DNA of 64,000 nt, from the NCBI GenBank assembly GCA_041752735.1, contig JBGSVW010000046.1, forward strand, positions 62,001-126,000. The letters are read 5' to 3'. Shown here one piece after another: positions 41,192 through 50,972 of this stretch. The notes below the pieces were generated by a model. It saw only the letters and a program-made list of their open reading frames with translations. It was not told the origin of the DNA and searched no databases. Numbering within the stretch: the stretch's first letter is position 1; every line of letters starts with the position of its first letter. A program made the position numbers and the translations under genes. Source of the stretch: UBA1422 sp041752735. GTDB taxonomy: Bacteria > Bacillota > Clostridia > Peptostreptococcales > Anaerovoracaceae.

Positions 41192-43087
41192 TTAACTGAA
41201 TTGAGCGTTATAAAGGTTGGCATAAAAGCCGGCCTTTTTCATTAGCTCGTCGTGGTTGCCCATCTCTACAATGTCACCCTTGTCCATGACAAGAATCAAG
41301 TCGGCATTCCGTATGGTTGACAACCGATGAGCGATGATGAAGCTGGTTCTGCCGTGCATCAGGTTATCCATGGCCTTTTGGATCAACACTTCCGTTCTGG
41401 TATCCACGGAGCTGGTGGCTTCATCCAGGATTAATATCTTGGGATCCGCCAAAATTGCACGTGCAATGGTCAACAGCTGCTTTTGCCCCTGGGAAATGTT
41501 GTTGGACTCTTCATTGATGATCATATGATAACCCTTAGGCAGTGTGCACACAAAATGATCCACTTGTGCGGCTTTCGCGGCATTTCTCACAGCATCTTTG
41601 TCCGCATCCAACCGACCATATCTGATATTGTCTTCAATGGAAGCATTGGTCAGCCAAGTATCCTGAAGTACCATGCCGAAGGTGGAGCGCAGTTCTTCCC
41701 GTTTGAAGGAGCGGATGTCATGCTCATCCAACAAAATCTGTCCCTGGGAAATGTCATAAAAACGCATCAGCAGTTTGACGATGGTGGTTTTGCCTGCGCC
41801 TGTGGGTCCAACAATGGCCACCTTTTGACCCGGCTCTACCCGAGCGCTAAAATCATTGATGATCGTTTTGTCTTCGCTGTATCCGAAGTGAACGTTCTTA
41901 AATTCCACTGCACCTGTCAGTGCCACACAGTCTTTTCCCGGGGTCTCTGATTGATCACAAAGGGTCAGTGCGTTTGGTCCATCCTGAGGCTCTTCTTTTT
42001 CTTCCAGGAATTCGAAGACGCGTTCTGCCGCAGCCACAGTTTGCTGTATGATTGTGGCGCTCTGGGACACTTGTGCGATGGGTTGGGTGAATTGTCTTGT
42101 GTATTGTACAAATGCTTGGATATCACCTACATTAATGGTGCCCTGTGCCGCAAAGTAGCCACCAAGGATACAAATCGCAACATATCCGATATTCCCGATG
42201 AAGTTCATGATCGGCATCATCATACCGGAAAGGAAGTTGGCCTTCCAGGCGGATACATAAAGAATATCGTTGTCCCGCTTAAACTCCGTCAGCGCTCGTT
42301 CTTCCCCATTGAATGCACGGACAACCACATGTGCACCATAGTTTTCTTCCACCTGACCGCTGACTTTTCCCAGATATTCCTGCTGCTTAGAAAAGTGTTT
42401 TTGGGAGGCTTTGACAATCATGGCGATGAAGCCAAAGGATACCGGTAGTGTCAAAATCGCTACCAGCGTCATTTGCCAGCTGATGGTAAGCATCATAATC
42501 AGAATGCCAACCAAAGTGGTGAAGGAAATAATAACTTGCGAAACGCTCTGGTTCAAGGTCTGGCTGATGACATCCACATCAGTGGTCATGCGGGACAATA
42601 CATCGCCGGTAGGCACCTTGTCAAAGTAGGACAAGGGTAGTCTATGAATTTTTGCCTGTATTTCATTCCTGATTTTGTAGGTCACTTTATTGGCGATTCC
42701 GGTAATCATCCAACTTTGGATGAATGCAAAAAGTGCACTGAGTCCATATAAGCCCATGAGCAATAACAGGATCCCGGCAATGCCGCTGAAATCCACACCT
42801 TCGCCGGAACCTGTGATTTCTCCCATTATTCCTTCAAAGAGCATGGTGGTGGCGTTCCCCAGAATTTTTGGTCCAAGGATTGCAAACACTGTAGAACAAA
42901 TTGCAAATACCATAACCACTACGATACCGACTTTGTATTTACCCAAATAGGCAATCAACTTTTTTAGGGTTCCCTTAAAATCTTTTGGTTTTTCCTTTTT
43001 GCCACCAAACGCACCCATAGGTCCGCCACCGGGGCCACCCATTCCGCCTTTTTGTGGGCGTTTTGTGCTCGTATTATTTTCTGCCAT
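41192..43087 (-). CDS. ABC exporter subunit (canonical ATPase half) of a heterodimer
   Basis: Fused membrane and nucleotide-binding domains (631 aa). A Gly/Pro-rich N-terminal tail (about 1-40) precedes six TM helices and an NBD: Walker A VGPTGAGKTTIVKLL, signature ISQGQKQ, Walker B with catalytic Glu in ILILDEATSSVD, and H-loop IAHRLSTI. It pairs with the upstream gene, whose ATPase site is degenerate. ATG 43087 follows AAAGGGG; the upstream GTG at 43096 is less likely. It overlaps the partner's stop by 14 nt. Substrate unknown; multidrug or lipid-like export is usual for this family. Confidence 0.9.
   Translation of the reverse strand: MAENNTSTKRPQKGGMGGPGGGPMGAFGGKKEKPKDFKGTLKKLIAYLGKYKVGIVVVMVFAICSTVFAILGPKILGNATTMLFEGIMGEITGSGEGVDFSGIAGILLLLMGLYGLSALFAFIQSWMITGIANKVTYKIRNEIQAKIHRLPLSYFDKVPTGDVLSRMTTDVDVISQTLNQSVSQVIISFTTLVGILIMMLTISWQMTLVAILTLPVSFGFIAMIVKASQKHFSKQQEYLGKVSGQVEENYGAHVVVRAFNGEERALTEFKRDNDILYVSAWKANFLSGMMMPIMNFIGNIGYVAICILGGYFAAQGTINVGDIQAFVQYTRQFTQPIAQVSQSATIIQQTVAAAERVFEFLEEKEEPQDGPNALTLCDQSETPGKDCVALTGAVEFKNVHFGYSEDKTIINDFSARVEPGQKVAIVGPTGAGKTTIVKLLMRFYDISQGQILLDEHDIRSFKREELRSTFGMVLQDTWLTNASIEDNIRYGRLDADKDAVRNAAKAAQVDHFVCTLPKGYHMIINEESNNISQGQKQLLTIARAILADPKILILDEATSSVDTRTEVLIQKAMDNLMHGRTSFIIAHRLSTIRNADLILVMDKGDIVEMGNHDELMKKAGFYANLYNAQFS
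41213..41239 (+). terminator. Terminator of the TetR gene inside the end of the convergent ABC gene
   Basis: AAGGTTGGC / GCCGGCCTT stem (9 pairs, two G-U) with loop ATAAAA followed by TTTC. It lies 27 nt after the TetR stop and within the last codons of the opposite-strand exporter gene. Confidence 0.45.
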
Positions 43088-45305
43088 GTTGCCCACCCCT
43101 TTCTTCTAACTCTTCCGCAGACAATTGGGAAGATGCTATTTCATAATATTGCGGACAACCTGCCAGTAGTTCTTTATGGGTGCCATGTCCTACAATCTTA
43201 CCATCATCCATAACATAAATTTGATCTGCATCCATGATTGTATTGACCCGTTGTGCCACAATTAAAACTGTGGCTCCTTTGATATATGCATTCAACGCTT
43301 TTCGAAGCGCCACATCGGTTTTAAAGTCCAGCGCAGAAAAACTGTCGTCAAACAAGTAGATGTCCGGTTTGACCGCCAAGGCCCGGGCAATAGAAAGCCG
43401 CTGCTTCTGTCCGCCTGAGATATTGCTGCCTCCCTGAGAGATTTCGGCATCAAAACCATTCTCCGAGGAACCCACAAATTCCATGGCCTGGGCGATTTCT
43501 GACAGCTGTGTCATTTCATTTTCGTCCAGTTCCGGATTTCCATACTTGATATTAGAGGCGATTGTTCCACCCATCAAGACACTTTGTTGCGGGATATAGC
43601 CGATGTGGCTTCGTAGCTCTTTCATGCTCATACTTTTGACGTTCACCCCATCTACCAAAACTTCTCCCTGAGTTGCATCATAAAAGCGTGGGATTAGGTT
43701 CAGCAAGGTTGACTTTCCTGAGCCGGTTGCACCAATAAATGCTGTGGTTTCGCCGGGGCTTGCCACAAAAGTGATATGCTCAATAGCAGGTTCTTCCGCT
43801 TCATCATAAGCGAAACTAACATCCCGAAATTCGACCAGTCCTCTCCTTCCCAATGCAATATGTTCCGGTTCGATGGGATCCACAATCGCTGGCTCTGTTT
43901 CCAAAACTTCAGCAATTCGCTCCGCTGCCACTGCGGCACGTGGGATGAACACAAACATCATGGAAATCATCAAGAAAGAAAAAATAATCATCATGGCATA
44001 TTGCATAAAGGCCATCATGTCACCCACCTGCATGGTAGCATCCGCCACCTGATGAGCGCCTACCCAAATGATTAGTACGGAAATTCCATTCATAATCAAC
44101 ATCATGACAGGCATCATAACGGCCATAACCCGATTGACAAACAAGTAGGTGTCCGCAAGGTTTTTATTTGCGACATCGAACCGTTCTGTTTCATGGTCCT
44201 CCGTTCGGAATGCCCGAATGACCAGCAAACCGTTGAGACCTTCTCTTGTAATCAGGTTAATCCGGTCAATCAACTTTTGCAGCATCTTGAACTTTGGCAC
44301 CGCGATGACTAAAATCACGCCAATTACACCAATCACTGCCAGACATGCCACCGCAATAACCCATCCCATGGAAACGGACTTTTGTAGGGCCATAAAGACA
44401 CCACCAATAGCCAATATTGGAGAGTAGATTAGCATACGAATTCCGATGGCTAAGAGTGTCTGTATCTGCAATACGTCGTTGGTTGTTCTTGTAATCAGCG
44501 ATGCCGAAGAGAATTTGTCGAATTCCACATGGGAAAAACTTTCAACTTTTGTAAAAATATCATTTCTTAGATTTCTGGCAACTCCTGCCGCAATCTTGGC
44601 GGAAAGCAAAGTCACAATAATGATGGCAACTCCACTGGCCAAGGCAATCAAAAGCATCCACAATCCGACTTTGATGATATAATCCGTTTGAACTTTCCCC
44701 ATGTCAATGCCAAGCTCATCATAAAAGGCAGTTGTCATGGTAACACCGGACTGGGTTAAAAATGAATCGTCCAGTTTAGCGGCCTTTTGCCTTGCATCAT
44801 CCAACACAGATGCTGGCAGTCTTTCAATGACTGGAATCAACTGATAGATTCCTTCCAACTCAGACTTCCCTATTCCTTCGGTTGACATGGCACCGTCGTT
44901 TTCACCGCTTGTTCCTGAGGCATTGTTCATCTCCGAAAGAATATTGATCATGGTCCAGGTCGCAAGACCGAATTGCTTGTCCAGTTGGGCTAACGTTGTG
45001 GCGGATACATTGTCCTTTAAAATATATACGTCTTTGCCATTGACAGCCTTGTCCCCTTTGGAATAATTGGCAGCCAAAAGTGATTGTCCGTCTTCACTCA
45101 TCAGGACACTCATCAAAGAATACCCATCAGTGGAGACCTGGTCCGGTGTGGCATGTTCCACGCCGCTTTGTTGAATGCCCACGTTAACAATACGTGACAT
45201 GTAATTGGGCAGGTTCAATTCGCAAAGTGCCTGCACAAACAACAAAAGGATGGCCAACATCAGTGCCCACATGAAAGGTTTTAAGTATTTCTTTAGCTTG
45301 ATCAA
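43074..45305 (-). CDS. ABC exporter subunit (degenerate ATPase half) with an extracellular insertion
   Basis: 743 aa: TM1 (about residues 12-32), then about 170 extra hydrophilic residues before TM2 (near 212), then the normal exporter fold. NBD: Walker A GATGSGKSTLLNLI, signature ISGGQKQ, but the Walker B is LFDDSFSALD (Asp replaces the catalytic Glu) and the H-loop is AQRVNTI (Gln replaces His). This is the signature of the non-catalytic half of a heterodimeric exporter. TTG start at 45305 with GAGG 7 nt upstream. The TetR gene lies 54 nt upstream. Confidence 0.9.
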   Translation of the reverse strand: MIKLKKYLKPFMWALMLAILLLFVQALCELNLPNYMSRIVNVGIQQSGVEHATPDQVSTDGYSLMSVLMSEDGQSLLAANYSKGDKAVNGKDVYILKDNVSATTLAQLDKQFGLATWTMINILSEMNNASGTSGENDGAMSTEGIGKSELEGIYQLIPVIERLPASVLDDARQKAAKLDDSFLTQSGVTMTTAFYDELGIDMGKVQTDYIIKVGLWMLLIALASGVAIIIVTLLSAKIAAGVARNLRNDIFTKVESFSHVEFDKFSSASLITRTTNDVLQIQTLLAIGIRMLIYSPILAIGGVFMALQKSVSMGWVIAVACLAVIGVIGVILVIAVPKFKMLQKLIDRINLITREGLNGLLVIRAFRTEDHETERFDVANKNLADTYLFVNRVMAVMMPVMMLIMNGISVLIIWVGAHQVADATMQVGDMMAFMQYAMMIIFSFLMISMMFVFIPRAAVAAERIAEVLETEPAIVDPIEPEHIALGRRGLVEFRDVSFAYDEAEEPAIEHITFVASPGETTAFIGATGSGKSTLLNLIPRFYDATQGEVLVDGVNVKSMSMKELRSHIGYIPQQSVLMGGTIASNIKYGNPELDENEMTQLSEIAQAMEFVGSSENGFDAEISQGGSNISGGQKQRLSIARALAVKPDIYLFDDSFSALDFKTDVALRKALNAYIKGATVLIVAQRVNTIMDADQIYVMDDGKIVGHGTHKELLAGCPQYYEIASSQLSAEELEERGGQHGRK

Positions 45306-45359
45306 ATCTTTACCTCTGTTTTCTGTTTTTTTGTTATATGTATTACTTCATTTTTATAA

Positions 45360-45923
45360 TTATAGAAGCACTGCTTCCTGTATGATTTTTATCATCTCTT
45401 GCAACTGGGTCTCCCTCTCCACGCTGGTTTTTTTTGTATCCGCTGCAATAGCTTTGATGGGCGAGAACATGATGGCAGCTAAAATCTCATTGCTATAGTC
45501 TTTGATGATCCTGTTCTTTTTCATCTCATCAAGGAGATTGTTGATTTTAGCGAAGCCTTTTTTGCCTGAGCAGCCACCGGCCAATGCTGGGCAATTTGAA
45601 AACTGTTCCACATAGTTGAAAATTTCTTTGTGGTTCAATATGAAGTTATAGTGGCCCCTGATTAAAAACTCAATGAGTTGATGTCCATCCATGCCGTTGC
45701 TTGCACCTTCCAACATGTATGCAAAAATTTCTTCAGAGTATTCCCGATAAATCTCCTGAAGCATGTTTTCTTTGTTTTCAAAGTAAATATAGACAGTTGC
45801 CGGTGATACACCTGCCATCTTTGCAATCTTGGAAATGGAAGCGCCATGGAAGCCCTCTTGAAGGATTAGCTTCACTACCGCTTCCTTGATGCACCTTGCT
45901 TTTTCGTCGTCTTTTTTGCGCAT
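45360..45923 (-). CDS. TetR-family regulator of the adjacent ABC exporter
   Basis: 187-aa TetR protein with HTH segment SISKIAKMAGVSPATVYIYF (about residues 29-48) and a helical ligand domain containing a Cys/Gly patch CPALAGGCSGKKG. It is the first gene of tetR-ABC-ABC. It has a near-perfect promoter with a 22-bp inverted repeat in the spacer, so autoregulation and control of the exporter are very likely. GAGG lies 7 nt before ATG 45923. The inducer is unknown, probably an exporter substrate. Confidence 0.92.
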   Translation of the reverse strand: MRKKDDEKARCIKEAVVKLILQEGFHGASISKIAKMAGVSPATVYIYFENKENMLQEIYREYSEEIFAYMLEGASNGMDGHQLIEFLIRGHYNFILNHKEIFNYVEQFSNCPALAGGCSGKKGFAKINNLLDEMKKNRIIKDYSNEILAAIMFSPIKAIAADTKKTSVERETQLQEMIKIIQEAVLL

Positions 45924-45943
45924 TCTGTTACCTCAATGTTTCT

Positions 45944-45972
45944 ATAATAAATGACCATTCATTTATTGTCAA
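45944..45972 (-). promoter_or_regulatory. tetR-ABC exporter promoter with operator in the spacer
   Basis: On the minus strand TTGACA (plus 45967-45972, full match), 17-nt spacer, TATTAT (plus 45944-45949). An inverted repeat with 9-bp arms AATAAATGA / TCATTTATT and centre CCAT covers 45946-45967, filling the space between the boxes. Binding would block RNA polymerase. Confidence 0.85.
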
Positions 45973-46044
45973 CCGTTATATTGTCACAATACATGGCCGG
46001 ATGTCATGTATTTTTCATAATATAGTATACATAACAATCAGTTC

Positions 46045-46073
46045 TTGAAATTTTGTGATGAAACACATATAAT
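46045..46073 (+). promoter_or_regulatory. SigA-type promoter of the aminotransferase gene
   Basis: TTGAAA (46045-46050), 17 nt, TATAAT (46068-46073). Start near 46080; the leader to ATG 46138 is about 58 nt and ends with AAGGAG. Confidence 0.72.
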
Positions 46074-46137
46074 GACTCAATGGTTTGTCTATAAATACCT
46101 AAATCACTACTTTTGACAAGCAACTAAGGAGCGTAAT

Positions 46138-47331
46138 ATGAAATTTTCCAAACGCATTATTGAAATGGATTACTCGCCGGTGAGAAAGCTGGTTCCCTAT
46201 ATAGAAGACGCTGCAGCCCGTGGTATCAAAGTACACGAAATGCATATCGGCCAGCCGAATATCAAAACTCCGGACCGGTTTATGGATGGGATTCAAAGTT
46301 ACAGCGATCATATCGTTCGATATACCAACTCCATGGGAACCTCGGATCTGCGTATGGCATTTGAAGAGTTCTACCGAAGTATTGGCATTCAGCTGAGCGC
46401 CGACAATCTATTGATTACCCAGGGTGGTAGCGAGGCGATTGTGTTTGCTCTCTCAACCCTGTGCGATCCCGGTGACGAAGTATTGGTGGCGGAGCCCTTT
46501 TACTCCAATTATGAGAGTTTTATAAAGATGGTGGATGCGGTTATGGTTCCCATCAATCTGAAAATCGAAGAGGGCTACCGATTCCCATCAACAGAAGAGA
46601 TGCAGAAGTTGGTTACCCCGAAAACTAAGGCCATCCTATTCTCAAATCCAAACAACCCCACAGGAACCATCCTCAGCGAAGAAGAAATGATTGCCATCGG
46701 AGAACTTGCTCGTGAAAACGACTTATTCATCATAGCTGATGAAGTTTACCGAAATTTTATCTTTGATAAAATCTTCTATCAATCCTTCATGAATATGCAT
46801 GGATTGGAAGACCGAGTGGTATTGGTGGATAGCGTCTCCAAACACTATAGTGCCTGTGGTGCACGGATTGGGATTATTGGTTCTGCCAATAAAGATTTTA
46901 TTGCCCAAACCCTCAAACTCTGCCAGGCAAGGCTTTCGGTTTCCACAATCGAACAGTTCGCCACATCCGAAATGCTCAATAACGTAGGCGAATATATAAC
47001 AGATGTCGTTGCTGCCTATCGGGAGCGGCGGGATGTTATCTGTGATGCGCTGGAAAAGATAGATGGCGTCATTTGTGTTCGACCGACAGGCGCTTTTTAT
47101 GTACTGGTGGGATTGCCGGTGGAAGATACAGACGACTTTGCTTCCTGGATGCTCACCTCTTTCGACTTTCAGGGTGAAACCGTATCATTTGCGCCGGGTT
47201 CAGGTTTCTATGCGGACAAAACCAAAGGAAAAACCAAGGCTAGGTTCTCCTTTTGCGCCAGTGAACCCGAAGAAATCATTAGTGCCATGAAAGCCCTTGA
47301 AATGGGGCTTCTCGCTTACAAGAATCGTTAA
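46138..47331 (+). CDS. PLP-dependent aminotransferase, class I/II (aspartate aminotransferase-like)
   Basis: 397-aa fold-type I transaminase. Motifs: ITQGGSEAIVFALSTL, FSNPNNPTGTILSEEEM with Asn, FIIADEVYRNF with Asp, and Lys in VDSVSKHYSACGARIG (about residue 238). The C-terminal ARFSFC holds the carboxylate-binding Arg. Substrate not determined; aspartate/alanine/tyrosine-type is likely. It is flanked by a terminator and is monocistronic. Confidence 0.87.
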   Translation: MKFSKRIIEMDYSPVRKLVPYIEDAAARGIKVHEMHIGQPNIKTPDRFMDGIQSYSDHIVRYTNSMGTSDLRMAFEEFYRSIGIQLSADNLLITQGGSEAIVFALSTLCDPGDEVLVAEPFYSNYESFIKMVDAVMVPINLKIEEGYRFPSTEEMQKLVTPKTKAILFSNPNNPTGTILSEEEMIAIGELARENDLFIIADEVYRNFIFDKIFYQSFMNMHGLEDRVVLVDSVSKHYSACGARIGIIGSANKDFIAQTLKLCQARLSVSTIEQFATSEMLNNVGEYITDVVAAYRERRDVICDALEKIDGVICVRPTGAFYVLVGLPVEDTDDFASWMLTSFDFQGETVSFAPGSGFYADKTKGKTKARFSFCASEPEEIISAMKALEMGLLAYKNR

Positions 47332-47361
47332 CTAAAATTGCTCATCTTTTATGAGACAAAT

Positions 47362-47400
47362 AAAAAAGGGACACCGTCTTTTCCGGTAGTCCCTTTTAAG
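47362..47400. terminator. Bidirectional terminator at 47.4 kb
   Basis: Stem AAAAGGGAC / GTCCCTTTT with an inner ACCG/CGGT pairing. On the minus strand the hairpin is followed by TTTATTT, so it mainly serves the ABC exporter gene that ends at 47407 and also the plus-strand aminotransferase gene. Confidence 0.75.
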
Positions 47401-47406
47401 ATTCTC

Positions 47407-49224
47407 TTATTTCAACAAGTCGTACTGGCTGTTATAGATTTCGGCATAAAAACCGTTTTTGGCCAGCAAGTCTTTGTGTACACCCTGCTCCACAATCTGG
47501 CCGTCATGAACCACCAGTATCATATCCGCATTGACAATTGTCGAAAGCCGATGGGCTATAACAAAACTAGTTCGATTTTTCATCAGCTGATCCATGGTGT
47601 GTTGGATGAGTAACTCCGTCCTGGTATCCACGCTGCTGGTTGCTTCATCCAAGATTAAAACCTTACGGTTGGCCAGATATGCTCGGGCAATGGTCAAAAG
47701 TTGCTTTTGTCCGCTACTGATATTGGTGGATTCCTCATTGATGAAGGTGTCATATCCCTGGGGGAGGGATTCGATGAAAAAGTCAATCTTCGCCTGTCTA
47801 GCCGCCTCAAACACCTCTTCTTTGGTTGCATTTTCCTTGCCATATGCAATGTTCTCATAGATAGATCCGGAAAATAGCCAGGTGTCCTGAAGCACCATAC
47901 TGAATTTGGATCGGAGTTCCGCTCTATTCATGGAATGGATGTCCACACCATCAATGAGTATTTTACCCTCGTCAATATCGTAAAACCGCATGAGCAAATT
48001 AATAATTGTGGTTTTGCCCCCGCCGGTTGGGCCGACGATGGCAACCTTTTGTCCAGACTTCACATCAATGTTCAAATCGGTAATCAACGGTTTGTCTTTT
48101 TTATAAGAAAAGCTTACATTTTCAAAACGAATGTTCCCTTCGTCCGCAATATCAGCATTTGTTTTCAATTCTTCAATCTCAGGCAAATCCAGCATGGCAA
48201 ATACCCGGGCAGCTGAGGCAAAGGTGTTTTGCATCATGGAAAGTCCATTTGCGATGCTTTCCAGTGGTCCTGCGAACATTTTGGCATACAGGATAAATGC
48301 TACCACCTCACCAACGCTGAGTGTTCCTCGGATTGCAAATATTCCTCCCAAAAGGCAGATGGCAATATAGGAAATATTATTTGTGAGTCCAACAATGGGC
48401 TGTACCACCCCTGCCAGGTAATATCCTTTTTCAGCCTGCTGACGCGCTTCTTCACAAAGTGCATCTTGCTCAATCTTCTGGCGTTCTTCCATGTTGAAGG
48501 CCTTGATGGTTTCAAAACCGGTAAAATTTTCTTCATGAAATGCATAAATCTTGCCATTGGTGTCGCTGTATTTTGTGAAGTATTTTTCGCTGTTGCCGGC
48601 AATTTTAGCTGCCATAACCAGGGATAGCGGAACTAGGACAATGACCATTGCTGCCATCACCGGGTGAATCCAGAAGATGATTGCAGCAATTCCAACCAAC
48701 TTGATAAATCCTGTGATGGCAATGTTGAAAAAGTTGTGTATGCTGATGCCTAGTACTGATACATCCTTCGTCATCAGGGAAATCACTTCGCCGTTGGGTG
48801 TGTCGTCTACATATTTCACCGGTAGACGTTTGACTTTTTCGCTGATTTTGATTCGCATGCCACAGGTGTAATAATTGGACACTACATTGTTCATAATAAG
48901 CATGGAAATCAGATCCCAAATGCAGACAACCAGATAAATTACTGCAAGAATTAGGCTGAGCTTGATGAACCAGTCCATATCAATGGGGGTATCTGACGCC
49001 CAGTAACTATAGATTGAATCTGTGAGTCTACCCAATAGTTCTGGACCAATCAGCATCAGCACCACAGAAAACAAAGAGCAAATCCCACTGACAGCCAACC
49101 ATTTCCAAATGGGCTTGGCTTCCCTAATTAGCCTAGCCAAGGTTTTCATTCCTGTTCGGACTTCTTTAACTTTTGTTTTTTGCACTTTTGCTTTCTTGCT
49201 TATTTCTTTCTTCATCTTGCTCAT
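47407..49224 (-). CDS. ABC exporter subunit (canonical ATPase half), second exporter
   Basis: 605 aa, Lys-rich N-terminus, six TM helices and an NBD: Walker A VGPTGGGKTTIINLL, signature ISSGQKQLL, Walker B ILILDEATSSVD with Glu, H-loop IAHRLSTI. Forms a heterodimer with the product of the gene upstream (4-nt ATGA overlap). No adjacent regulator. Substrate unknown. Confidence 0.9.
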   Translation of the reverse strand: MSKMKKEISKKAKVQKTKVKEVRTGMKTLARLIREAKPIWKWLAVSGICSLFSVVLMLIGPELLGRLTDSIYSYWASDTPIDMDWFIKLSLILAVIYLVVCIWDLISMLIMNNVVSNYYTCGMRIKISEKVKRLPVKYVDDTPNGEVISLMTKDVSVLGISIHNFFNIAITGFIKLVGIAAIIFWIHPVMAAMVIVLVPLSLVMAAKIAGNSEKYFTKYSDTNGKIYAFHEENFTGFETIKAFNMEERQKIEQDALCEEARQQAEKGYYLAGVVQPIVGLTNNISYIAICLLGGIFAIRGTLSVGEVVAFILYAKMFAGPLESIANGLSMMQNTFASAARVFAMLDLPEIEELKTNADIADEGNIRFENVSFSYKKDKPLITDLNIDVKSGQKVAIVGPTGGGKTTIINLLMRFYDIDEGKILIDGVDIHSMNRAELRSKFSMVLQDTWLFSGSIYENIAYGKENATKEEVFEAARQAKIDFFIESLPQGYDTFINEESTNISSGQKQLLTIARAYLANRKVLILDEATSSVDTRTELLIQHTMDQLMKNRTSFVIAHRLSTIVNADMILVVHDGQIVEQGVHKDLLAKNGFYAEIYNSQYDLLK

Positions 49225-50936
49225 AGGGTGCCTCCCAACTGGGAATCATATATTTCCCTGTAAATGGTACACCTTTCAAGCAACTCCTTATGATTTCCAC
49301 TATCCACCAATGCTCCGCGATCCAGCACGTATATTTTATCGCAACGCATGGCGGTAGCCGCCCGCTGTGTGACAATAATCTGTGTTTTCCCGGACAGGTA
49401 TTTATTTAGTTTCTTCCGAAGTTTACTTTCAGTCAGATAGTCTACAGATGAGAAGCTATCATCAAATAGATACACAGATGCCGGCTTAATTAGTGTCCTG
49501 GCGATGCATATCCGTTGCTTCTGGCCACCACTGATATTTGCACCAGCCTGGGCGAGAATATAATCATAATTCTCTTTATGGGAGTGAATGAATTTGTTGA
49601 TCTCTGCTACCTTCGTAACCTCTTCCATCTTATCCATTGTAGCATTCCGGTTGCCAAAACGGATGTTTTCACCAATAGTTCCATGAAAAATGGTGTTCCG
49701 CTGCAAGGTGATGGAGATGTTGTCACGGACCGTTTCCATATTGATTTCACCGTACGGTTTCCCACCCAGGGAGATTGTACCTGAGGTTGCCTGATAAAAT
49801 CCCATAATTAATTTTGCCAGGCTGGATTTGCCACTGCCGGTTCCGCCGATTATGGCAACAACTTCACCTTCGGTGATCTCCAGAGATAGGTTGTTCAAAG
49901 TCGGATGCTCCGAACCCTCATGAAAAAAGGTCAAATTTCTTATTTCCAAGTGGCCTGAAAGGGTTTCTCCACTGGGTTGATCCACCGGCAAACCCTTTAG
50001 GTTTAAAATTTCCGCCACCCGGACGGCACATACCTTAAGATGTGGCAGCCAGGCAAACGTCCAGGATAAAATCAAGAGTCCATTCATAATCAACGCTACA
50101 TACTGGATGGTGGCGATGACCGACCCGGCGTTCAAAAGAGGCTCAGTTTGAATCCGAATCGCACTGATATACAGCATCACAACAATGGACACGTTCAGGA
50201 AAAACATAGATAAAGGATTAATCAATCCTGCAAGGATGTTTGCTTTAATAATGTTTTTAGCCATTTCCCTGGTGGCACAAGCCACCCGGTTTTGTTCATG
50301 GTCTTCTTTATCAAATGCCCGAATGACCCGAATACCGCTAAGTCGCTCATTGACCACTTTATTTTGTACATCTATGAACTTATCGGAATTCAGCCATAAG
50401 TTCCCCATGTTTCGCGTGGCAATCCAAACAATAAACAGGACCAGCGGCACCAGTATAATTAATACCAATGCAAGTAGCCAATCACTTTTGAATGCCAGGA
50501 CCGAACCACCAATAAAAAGAATTGGCACTGTTACCAGGGCATAGACCAATCCTCCCGAGGCTTCCTGTAGTATAAGTATGTCTTCCGTCGATCGTGTTAA
50601 TAGACTTCCTGCACCATACTGGCCATATTCGTGGAAGGTCAGTGTGTTGATCTTTTGAAAAATAGCTTTTCTCAAGTTGTAGGTAAATCCCGATGCCACC
50701 TTGGCGTTATATTTGGTCACAAAAATACCGCAAACCAACGCAAAAATGGAAAGGAGCAGCATTGCCACTCCTTTGTCCATAATGTACTGGAGTTGTTTTT
50801 CCCGGACGCCTGTGTTGATGATATCACTCATCAGATACGGCATAGCAAGCGCCGCCATGGTTGCGAAGATTTCCAACAGGCCAATGAGAATCAGTTGCCA
50901 TCGGAAAGGCTTCATTTGTAAAAATATTGTTTTCAT
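49221..50936 (-). CDS. ABC exporter subunit (degenerate ATPase half), second exporter
   Basis: 571 aa. Six TM helices without the long insertion seen in the first exporter. NBD: Walker A GGTGSGKSSLAKLI, signature ISGGQKQ, Walker B LFDDSFSSVD (Asp in place of Glu), and H-loop VTQRAATA (Gln in place of His). This is the non-catalytic half of a heterodimer. It is 37 nt downstream of the oligoendopeptidase gene. Confidence 0.9.
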   Translation of the reverse strand: MKTIFLQMKPFRWQLILIGLLEIFATMAALAMPYLMSDIINTGVREKQLQYIMDKGVAMLLLSIFALVCGIFVTKYNAKVASGFTYNLRKAIFQKINTLTFHEYGQYGAGSLLTRSTEDILILQEASGGLVYALVTVPILFIGGSVLAFKSDWLLALVLIILVPLVLFIVWIATRNMGNLWLNSDKFIDVQNKVVNERLSGIRVIRAFDKEDHEQNRVACATREMAKNIIKANILAGLINPLSMFFLNVSIVVMLYISAIRIQTEPLLNAGSVIATIQYVALIMNGLLILSWTFAWLPHLKVCAVRVAEILNLKGLPVDQPSGETLSGHLEIRNLTFFHEGSEHPTLNNLSLEITEGEVVAIIGGTGSGKSSLAKLIMGFYQATSGTISLGGKPYGEINMETVRDNISITLQRNTIFHGTIGENIRFGNRNATMDKMEEVTKVAEINKFIHSHKENYDYILAQAGANISGGQKQRICIARTLIKPASVYLFDDSFSSVDYLTESKLRKKLNKYLSGKTQIIVTQRAATAMRCDKIYVLDRGALVDSGNHKELLERCTIYREIYDSQLGGTL

Positions 50937-50972
50937 CTTGGTCCCAATCGTAAATACCGTTTGTAAGGATCC

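Noticed and set aside
41951..42448. 165-codon plus-strand frame inside the ABC exporter gene
   Set aside because: Antisense to conserved transporter sequence, Cys- and His-rich with no recognisable domain or start signal.
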